Shown: positions 31,027 through 36,452 of the stretch, in pieces
Layout of the letters: every line of letters begins with the position of its first letter
Numbering within the stretch: position 1 is the stretch's first letter
Virus record (IMG/VR): IMGVR_UViG_3300025843_000004
Location: 1 to 36,452 of that record
Source: a virus
Reading direction: 5' to 3' (one strand)
DNA length: 36,452 nt
Notes under the pieces: generated by a model
The model's database searches: none
The model's input: only the letters and a program-made list of their open reading frames with translations
What the model was told of the DNA's origin: nothing
Program-made: the position numbers and the translations under genes

Positions 31027-31857
31027 TGTGGACCGCCAAGCAGTCGCCACGCCGCTGCCGCAGCTAGCGGGACATGCCCGTTGCCGAGGCCTTTTATGCG
31101 ACATGTCCAGTTTCCGTGTGACCCAGCGGCCATCCCATCAACCACTCGACCCATAGGGGGGTTCAGCTTCCCACCAGCCGGGGCGCTGATCGCATCGCGC
31201 AGCGGCTTCGACCTGATTGCTTTCTGCCTCATGAGCGCCTCGCCCCTGTACGGTGTCTTGTGATCCGTCGCGGCCGGTGTCGGCCACGTCAACGCAGCCT
31301 TTGCCAGCAACGGCCTGCCCTGCGATGATCCGCCGGCCATCGACCGGAACCCCTGCTTGTGGCTCGTCGCGGTCACGGTGGGCAAGTAGCCACCATCTGT
31401 CGCGCTGGTGGGGCGCTCCAACATCAGACGCGGACAGGATTCCGTCGCGCCAGGAATATCCGCGCGCCACCAGGTCTCCGATGACGACGTGCCGTCCTTT
31501 GGTTCGGATGCGGGGTGAGTTTTCCAAGAAAACCCAGGAAGGTCGTATAGCGTCGATTGCACGCATGACTTCTCGGTAGAGTCCGCTTCGCTCGCCGTCG
31601 ATTCCGCGCCCGTTGGGATTGGCTGCGCTGATGTCGGTGCAAGGGAATCCAGCGCACAGCGCATCGACGCCAGCCAGCTCTCGCGCGAAGTCCACGGATC
31701 AGACATCGCCTTCGATGACGCGGACGCCGGGGAACTGGCGGCGCAGGACGGCGCAGGCGTATGGATCCCACTCGACGGCGACGACGGGGTAATGGCCGAG
31801 GATGAGGTCGGCAAGCAGTCCGCCGCCGGCTCCTGCAAATAGGTGCGCGGTTCGCAT
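31023..31857 (-). pseudogene. C5-cytosine DNA methyltransferase, interrupted by a stop and frame changes
   Basis: The parts of an m5C methyltransferase are spread over three frames. One frame carries motif I (HLFAGAGGG, from ATG at 31857) and VVAVEWDPYA, then meets TGA at 31699-31701 inside EGDV-stop-SVDF. The same frame resumes with the catalytic DALCAGFPCTDIS (PC motif at about 31640), FLENSP, and GAPHQRDRWWLLAH near 31378. The continuation (LPTVTATSHKQG, WPTPAATDHK, LRDAI, GGKLNP) lies in a second frame. WVEWLMGWPLGH is in the third, after a run of six C. RIKGLGNGHVPLAAAAAW returns to the second frame. An intact ancestor would methylate cytosine, perhaps for protection from restriction. 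Four lesions in one gene indicate decay; recoding is a less likely option. Confidence 0.8.
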
Positions 31858-31878
31858 GTCATGGCCTGCCCGAATCAG

Positions 31879-32014
31879 CGGCATAAGCCACGCACGACGG
31901 GTCGCATCCACCGAGGGGGTAAGCCGCCCCTAGATGGTTCCGTTGTGCGTGGCTTGCGCCGTTGGTTGATTGGTTCATGCGGCTTACTTTCGATGGCACA
32001 GGGTGCGACCCCGG
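31879..32014. repeat. cluster of overlapping inverted repeats upstream of the methyltransferase
   Basis: Three pairings occur in 136 bases. Bases 31879-31900 match 31940-31961 (22 bp, three mismatches, around AAGCCACGCAC). GTAAGCCGC (31919-31927) matches GCGGCTTAC (31979-31987) perfectly. GGGTCGCATCC (31899-31909) matches GGGTGCGACCC (32001-32011) with one G-T wobble. Some are mutually exclusive, as in a switching RNA. The cluster ends about 20 bases before the methyltransferase start. No gene is seen between 31912 and 32130. Confidence 0.6.
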
Positions 32015-32130
32015 TGCTGGTTTGCAGTCTGTCGTCATTTTCAGCACGGTCAACACCACCAGTCCAACCCGTTCCCGTGCTTAGGACATCCCGCCTATGT
32101 GATACAGTTTTGATCGGAACCCGAATCGTT

Positions 32131-32421
32131 TTATGCCCGGTAAGACTTTGCCCTACCAGCGTTTTTGCTTTCCTTCTGACGGCTCTGGCACTCCTCACAA
32201 TGCCAGTAGGCGATCTCTCCGTATTCGTCCCGTCGCCGGAGAGCGGTCGATCCGCACTTCTCGCAGCAGATGACTTCCACCAGGATCCGCCGCTGTCCCT
32301 GCTTCCATGCTGTCGGTTGAGGTGCGACATCCTTGGCCGGTGCTTTCGGAGCTGCCGCCTGTGATTGGGCTGGAGCCTGCGGGACTTCCGGACCGTATCC
32401 ATCGAGCCAGCCGGCGGTCAC
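32131..32421 (-). CDS. zinc-ribbon protein next to terminase
   Basis: 96 residues, ATGA-coupled to the terminase gene. A Pro/Ala-rich N-terminal half leads to a zinc ribbon, CCEKCGST and then HCEECQSRQK, with Cys pairs about 20 residues apart. The tail is basic. A nucleic-acid-binding partner in packaging is possible. Similar small zinc-ribbon proteins occur beside phage terminases, but I cannot name the family. Confidence 0.65.
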   Translation of the reverse strand: MTAGWLDGYGPEVPQAPAQSQAAAPKAPAKDVAPQPTAWKQGQRRILVEVICCEKCGSTALRRRDEYGEIAYWHCEECQSRQKESKNAGRAKSYRA

Positions 32422-34535
32422 AGGGTATACCCGCCCATGAAGTCATCCTTTGGGTTTGGCGCCTGGTACGGTGCTGGCGCTGTCGGCTCCTTGAGGCTGT
32501 CAAACTTGAGGACGTGAGCCGCCGCGATCTGCATGTGTTCTGCGTCCCACCAGTGGTTGTCTCTCCGCTCATCCTCTCGGCCGGTCGGTGTGACGATTAC
32601 TCGCGGCACCCATCGAGTCCTGGCGCGGCCGTGCCTGTTGATGATGCGGACTTGGTATTCAGAGCCGAGCGATGCCAGGTAGGCGTCAGGTACTCCGTCG
32701 CACAGGTGCCAGGGCGGGATGCCAGGAGCCTTTCGCAGCCGGTCGTTCAACATCGTTTTCCAGGCATCGGAATCGGTGTAGAAGTAGCGAACTCCGGTCA
32801 TCAGTTTCCGGCCTCCGTTGGCGGCCTTGCGTGGATCTCTGGCGAATCGTTGGACAATGGGCTGGCTCATAGAGTCGCGGCCGTGGAGGATCATCCTGGT
32901 AGACGCGCGCGCCTGCGCCCAGGTCTGGACATAGACTCGGACGTTGCCGTTGGCGCCGTCCATCGCCACGGCATCGGCGATCTTGGTGGAGTTTCCGATT
33001 GTCCAGCGCCGTTTCTCCAGCGCCTCGACTTCATCCCATCCCGTTACCTCTCCGCAGTCAACCAGCCAGCTCTCGCCGGCAACGCCCCATGCACGGACAA
33101 CATACGGGAACCAAACATGGTCGCGCTCGTTGCCCTGCTGGTCCATCGTGATGAGGATTTTCTGCGCTCCCTGTGGTGCGGTGTATCTCGGGTGCTTGTG
33201 TTCGATGATCTCCAGGAGCTTTCCAGGTGTCTGAGCCTCCTGCGCTGCCTTCGGGATCGTCGGCTCTGCTCGCCAGTTGTTACGGTGCGCGATCCATTCA
33301 TTCTCAGATCCCTGGCGGATCAGCTTCATCTCTCTGGCCGATGCCTCACACAAGTTGACGAAGGAAGAATAGAGTGAATGGACATGCCCCGTCCTGATCG
33401 TCGTTTCGCACTTGGCAAAGCTGGTGATGTGATGCGCCTCGTCGAACTCTGCCCAGGGAGTCCAGAGTCCTGATGGTTGTTGCTCGTTCATCTCCCACTT
33501 GCCAGGGATCCAGTGATTCGCTCGGCATGCGTCGAGAACGATTCGATCACGCTCTGATGCAGTGTGAAGCCGGCCGCAGAACGCGCATGCCCATCGAGCA
33601 AGACCAGCGGCACCGTCAGCTGCCGACACCATGACATGCTGATCCTCGATGCCGACCTTGACGGCCTCGGCGAGACTCAACGGCTTCTCATCGTCCATGA
33701 TCCGCAGGCCGTCCCAGGATAGCTCTTGGCTCGCCCGGCATCCGAGGCAGTCAACCAGCAGTCGCTCGTGACTGCCAGAGAGGAGCCTGCGCCATCCGGG
33801 GTTCCCGATGTCCGTTGGCGTGGTGACTCCGAACGCCAGCCGGCGCCGTCCATATGTTTTCTGCCGGTCTAATCCGAGGTCGATTGCATCGCCCTGCCCT
33901 TCGACATCGACGGGTGATAGATCGAACTCATCCCATGCCTCGTCGCATAGAGGACGAGAGCGCAGATCTATGGCGATGGACGAGCATAGATAATAAATTG
34001 TCGCCGTGTCGAGGTGCCAACGCTTTTCAGTTATCCGGATTTTCCGGACTTCTGTTCCCTTGGTTGGTAGGTGCCTCGCGAGCTGTGGCGACTCCTCAAA
34101 AAACGGCATGATGCGCTCGCGCTGGGTTTCTGACAGGTCCTCCTTTCGTGGAAGGAAGTACCCGGTCGGCCCTGGCTGCTGGTCAATGAGCCATCCCATG
34201 ATGGCGAACAGCATGGAGCGGGTGAACCCAGTCTGTGTTCCCTTCGTCAGCCATATCTGTTCGGTAAGGTGGGCGTATGGGTCACGCTCGCCAATGAACT
34301 TGCGGCCCATCTTGCGCGCGCTTGCCAGGTTGAGCCAGTGGGCGACGTATGGTGTTGAAACATCAGACCAGGCACCAGGGCGCGCGCTGTCCCTCGCCGA
34401 CAGCCGGCCGTGGAGTCGGTTCCAGGTCAGGCAGTCAATAGCCGGCGGCGGACGGAGAGCCGAGAGTGCCGCCTGGTAGAGCCAGTGAGCGCGCGTCTTG
34501 ATCTCCATGGATGAATCAACGAACATGGACGCCAT
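32418..34535 (-). CDS. terminase large subunit, GpA type
   Basis: 705 residues, or 702 from the ATG at 34526, which has a better-spaced GAGG. It overlaps the small subunit gene by 20 bases. The ATPase has a deviant Walker A, K98-GTQTGFTRS, comparable to lambda GpA KSARVGYSK, and a Walker B-like PLCDEAWDEFD at 195-205. Four Cys (263, 266, 317, 320) form the zinc site seen in the family. The nuclease half follows (ILITMDQQG, then VTGWDEVEALEKRRW). It cuts concatemers and drives DNA into procapsids through the portal. Confidence 0.9.
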   Translation of the reverse strand: MASMFVDSSMEIKTRAHWLYQAALSALRPPPAIDCLTWNRLHGRLSARDSARPGAWSDVSTPYVAHWLNLASARKMGRKFIGERDPYAHLTEQIWLTKGTQTGFTRSMLFAIMGWLIDQQPGPTGYFLPRKEDLSETQRERIMPFFEESPQLARHLPTKGTEVRKIRITEKRWHLDTATIYYLCSSIAIDLRSRPLCDEAWDEFDLSPVDVEGQGDAIDLGLDRQKTYGRRRLAFGVTTPTDIGNPGWRRLLSGSHERLLVDCLGCRASQELSWDGLRIMDDEKPLSLAEAVKVGIEDQHVMVSAADGAAGLARWACAFCGRLHTASERDRIVLDACRANHWIPGKWEMNEQQPSGLWTPWAEFDEAHHITSFAKCETTIRTGHVHSLYSSFVNLCEASAREMKLIRQGSENEWIAHRNNWRAEPTIPKAAQEAQTPGKLLEIIEHKHPRYTAPQGAQKILITMDQQGNERDHVWFPYVVRAWGVAGESWLVDCGEVTGWDEVEALEKRRWTIGNSTKIADAVAMDGANGNVRVYVQTWAQARASTRMILHGRDSMSQPIVQRFARDPRKAANGGRKLMTGVRYFYTDSDAWKTMLNDRLRKAPGIPPWHLCDGVPDAYLASLGSEYQVRIINRHGRARTRWVPRVIVTPTGREDERRDNHWWDAEHMQIAAAHVLKFDSLKEPTAPAPYQAPNPKDDFMGGYTL

Positions 34536-35172
34536 CCTCGATTGGCCGGAACTTCTCAGCTGCGGTCGCTAGGTTGCTAAGGGATGCGTCGATCATCTCC
34601 CGGATCCCTTCGGCTGCCTCCTCTGTCCCCTTGGACTGCGCCATCTCCACCGCGCGCGCTGGCAGGTCATGGCGCAGCACCGTCCTAATGTCCTCCATCG
34701 CCGTGATGACGACTGCCCTGGCCTCGTCTGCATCGAGCATGGCGCCAGAGAGAGATGCCAACTTGGCTCCCAGGATGGCGACCTCCTTCTCTAACTTCTG
34801 CTCGCGCAGGGATGCAGCCGGCCCCTGTTCTCCTGGACGCCCTGCCTCCCGCTTCTCGCAGGCCAGCCAGCGCCACATATCCATTTTCCGTATCGGCCCC
34901 TTGGTTGGGACCGGCGCTCCTTGGCGCTTCCACTCATAGAGTGTCCTAACTCCAACAACTCGGTTCAGTCCCTTGCCCAGCTCGTCGGCACACTCTTTCC
35001 GATCCTTCCATACCTGCTCCTGCTCCCTGGACTCCAGGAGCAACCGCCACTCGTCAGGCTTGAGATTATGCCCGGCCTCCGCCTTGCGAACGAACTGAGC
35101 TACAAGCGCGCTCGTGATCGTGTCGTGGGGATCCGGCTTTGCCGGTGGCAAGATGGCGGCTGGTTTTGTCAT
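34516..35172 (-). CDS. terminase small subunit-like protein
   Basis: 218 residues directly upstream of the large subunit. A DNA-binding segment (residues about 60-95) contains KECADELGKGLNRVVGVRTLY and EWKRQGAPVPTKGPI, a winged-helix pattern like lambda Nu1. A helical region follows (ASLREQKLEKEVAILGAKLAS), and DLPARAVEMA precedes a C-terminal helix bundle. It would recognise the packaging site and recruit the large subunit. ATGA overlap with the repeat-protein gene. Confidence 0.8.
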   Translation of the reverse strand: MTKPAAILPPAKPDPHDTITSALVAQFVRKAEAGHNLKPDEWRLLLESREQEQVWKDRKECADELGKGLNRVVGVRTLYEWKRQGAPVPTKGPIRKMDMWRWLACEKREAGRPGEQGPAASLREQKLEKEVAILGAKLASLSGAMLDADEARAVVITAMEDIRTVLRHDLPARAVEMAQSKGTEEAAEGIREMIDASLSNLATAAEKFRPIEDGVHVR

Positions 35173-35639
35173 TTCATGTTTCGTAGGGCGGCGGCTGCCA
35201 TGAGGAGGTCGAGGTAGAGTTTGTTGGCAAGGTACTTGCGGACATGTTCCCGGATCTTCTCAGGATTGGCAGCGCGATACTTTCTTTCATACTCCCGCCT
35301 CTTTTCTAGATTAGCAGCGCGATACTTGCGGTCATGTTCCCGGATCTTCTCAGAATTGTAGGCGCGCCGCTTACGGTTAGATTCCTGGTACTTCTCTGGA
35401 TTGGCCGCGTACCGCTTGCGTGCTTGTTCCCGGTACTTCTCTGGATTGGAAGCACGTTGCCTGCGTGATTTATCCCGGAACTTCTCTGGATTAGCAGCAC
35501 GATTCTTGATTGCTAGTTCCCGTTTCTTATCTGGATTAGCAGCGCGGCACCTGCGGTGATATTCCCGGATCTTCTCTAGATTGGCAGCACGATACTTGCG
35601 GGCATATTCACGCTTCTTCTCTGGATCTTTGTAAGACAC
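35169..35639 (-). CDS. basic 15-residue-repeat protein
   Basis: From a GTG at 35639 the product has 156 residues: four lead residues, nine copies of a 15-residue unit (consensus NPEKIREYxRKYRAA) and a 17-residue tail (LYLDLLMAAAALRNMK). The longer frame to 35798 lies inside the neighbouring gene. Units like this are often found beside HNH nuclease domains in phages, but no nuclease domain is present here. The long, strongly basic helix could bind DNA. It sits between an unknown gene and the small terminase, so packaging or regulation is possible. Its DNA is AT-rich relative to the terminase. Confidence 0.6.
   Translation of the reverse strand: MSYKDPEKKREYARKYRAANLEKIREYHRRCRAANPDKKRELAIKNRAANPEKFRDKSRRQRASNPEKYREQARKRYAANPEKYQESNRKRRAYNSEKIREHDRKYRAANLEKRREYERKYRAANPEKIREHVRKYLANKLYLDLLMAAAALRNMK
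35223..35627. repeat. nine tandem 45-bp coding repeats
   Basis: Each unit encodes 15 residues beginning with N/D-P-E-K. Copies are diverged at the DNA level (for example CGGATCTTCTC, CGGTACTTCTC and CGTTTCTTATC at equivalent points), so the array is old or under exchange rather than freshly duplicated. The repeat length is a whole number of codons, unlike the iteron-like array. Confidence 0.75.
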
Positions 35640-35641
35640 GT

Positions 35642-36211
35642 TCAGCCCATCGCATGAAGCATGTTTGCCAGGTCGATCCGTGACAGGCTGCATGGCCGGT
35701 TGACCATGATCTTTCCGGCCTTGACCGTCCACGCTGACGATACGCCGATGGCCTTGTCCGATACCGCTGAGATTGCCGGAGTCCGAGACTCCACCCATGC
35801 CCGTTGCGCCGACTCGTCCCTGATGTGATCGGAGGCAAACACCTGGCGTGCCTGTTCCGGGGTAAGGTTGTCCACCTGGACGCGGAGTGTTTCGCCGCCA
35901 GCGATCAAGACGGCCACACCTTCATTGAGCGCGCGCGTCTGGATCGGGCCAGGCAGCCGGCGCAGGATGGATGCCCCGGCCGAGCTGTCGGTCAGCAGCC
36001 GGTGATCCAGGATGCCGTTGCCGATGGACTCCAACTTGCGCCATGTGGACGGAGCAATTTTAGGAAACCGCGCGATGATGAGATCTCGGAACTCTGGTCC
36101 GTGTTCCGCGATTCCTTTGGCGAGGATCTGTCCCGCCTCGATGAATCCGGCCGATGCTCGGTTGAACGCATCGTCAAATGCGTCGAAGAATGAATTGGCA
36201 ATGTCGTTCAC
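35642..36211 (-). CDS. unrecognised phage protein upstream of terminase genes
   Basis: 189 residues from a GTG at 36211 with AAAGGAG seven bases upstream. The N-terminal half is helical (FIEAGQILAKGIAEHGPEF, then PKIAPSTWRKLESIGNG) and loosely recalls DUF3102-type phage regulators. The second half includes VDNLTPEQARQVFASDHIRDE and a Lys-containing strand region. No catalytic motif is visible. As the first large gene of the late run it could be a regulator or a packaging accessory. Not assigned. Confidence 0.6.
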   Translation of the reverse strand: MNDIANSFFDAFDDAFNRASAGFIEAGQILAKGIAEHGPEFRDLIIARFPKIAPSTWRKLESIGNGILDHRLLTDSSAGASILRRLPGPIQTRALNEGVAVLIAGGETLRVQVDNLTPEQARQVFASDHIRDESAQRAWVESRTPAISAVSDKAIGVSSAWTVKAGKIMVNRPCSLSRIDLANMLHAMG

Positions 36212-36222
36212 GGGTGTCTCCT

Positions 36223-36348
36223 TTAAGAGATCGGGGTTTTCAACGTGTCATCGGGAATAAAGTGTCGGGTTTCTGACTTGGGAACATCCTCGCCATACGA
36301 CGAGAGGTATTCATCAAAGATCATCACATTTTTACATATGTTTTTCAC
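36223..36348 (-). CDS. 41-residue leader ORF
   Basis: A GTG at 36348 has GAGGAG about ten bases upstream and opens 41 codons ending in TAA, 12 bases before the next start. The product, MKNICKNVMIFDEYLSS then ETRHFIPDDTLKTPIS, has balanced composition. It is plausible as a first small gene or a leader peptide. Confidence 0.5.
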   Translation of the reverse strand: MKNICKNVMIFDEYLSSYGEDVPKSETRHFIPDDTLKTPIS

Positions 36349-36380
36349 AGCCTGACTCCTCTGCGTTGTAAATACTTGCG

Positions 36381-36441
36381 ACACATAACTGTGTATATGC
36401 TAATTTGTGCATTTCGACTATTTTTCCTGCACAGAAGTGCA
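36381..36441. promoter_or_regulatory. AT-rich leader with two palindromes
   Basis: ACACATAACTGTGT (36381-36394) and TGCACAGAAGTGCA (36428-36441) are 5+4+5 palindromes about 47 bases apart, centre to centre, upstream of the leader ORF. A further TGTGCAT half-site lies at about 36406. The stretch is markedly AT-rich. A minus-strand CATATA/TATACA could serve as a -10, but no matching -35 stands out. Operator sites for the late or head operon promoter are a fair guess. Confidence 0.4.
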
Positions 36442-36452
36442 TGTAGATGTAT

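Noticed and set aside
31699-31701. UGA as selenocysteine or reassigned Trp in the methyltransferase
   Set aside because: The same gene also has several frame changes, no other gene uses internal UGA, and no catalytic Cys position falls at this site.
31875-32402. 175-codon minus-strand frame overlapping the zinc-ribbon gene
   Set aside because: The product is Arg/Ser/Thr-rich without domains, and the zinc-ribbon frame with its ATGA coupling to terminase is far better supported.
35223-35627. CRISPR array
   Set aside because: The 45-base units have no spacers, are diverged and are coding in one frame.

Overview
The window is a tailed-phage genome segment, either a free phage or a prophage. Almost every supportable gene lies on the minus strand, so transcription runs from high to low coordinates. 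Genes are tightly packed, and most neighbours are joined by ATGA or GTGA stop/start overlaps. The host cannot be named. Shine-Dalgarno sites, a lipobox lipoprotein and lambda-type head genes suggest a Gram-negative bacterial host. No integrase, clear CI-type repressor, endolysin, tRNA or CRISPR array was seen.

Right part, 36.4 to 26.5 kb: an AT-rich leader with palindromes and a 41-residue ORF, an unrecognised gene, a 15-residue-repeat protein, then the head module. The head module runs small terminase, GpA-type large terminase, zinc-ribbon protein, a C5-methyltransferase broken by a stop and several frame changes, a gpW-position protein, lambda-type portal, S49 protease with a nested scaffold-like start, and major capsid protein.

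Middle, 26.5 to 13.15 kb: an MptE/DUF115-like protein, two beta-rich structural proteins, a tail-fibre-like protein with Cys-containing repeats, small hypothetical genes and a membrane/lipoprotein pair that may act in lysis. Then come connector and tail genes in lambda-like order: FII-like, tail terminator, tail tube, two assembly-position genes, a short tape measure, a baseplate/hub-size protein and distal tail proteins. The fibre and lysis-like block lies between the capsid gene and the connectors, which differs from the lambda order.

Left part, 13.06 to 0.2 kb: an early operon. A small DNA-binding candidate and a membrane protein are followed by a recombination cassette (RecT, a coiled-coil partner, a Cas4-like nuclease). 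Next come small zinc-ribbon and coiled-coil proteins, an AP2/HNH-like gene, an MmcB-like nuclease fold and a RusA resolvase. The replication genes follow: HNH protein, an O-like protein carrying 11-bp iteron-like repeats, and primase-helicase. A DpdA-like protein ends the run. Together these supply DNA replication, annealing and branch resolution before packaging.

The strongest unexplained signals are: the 11-bp repeats in the O-like gene, which are read in all three frames; the broken methyltransferase with a heavily self-complementary leader; the nested scaffold start; and the lipoprotein with several C-terminal membrane segments.
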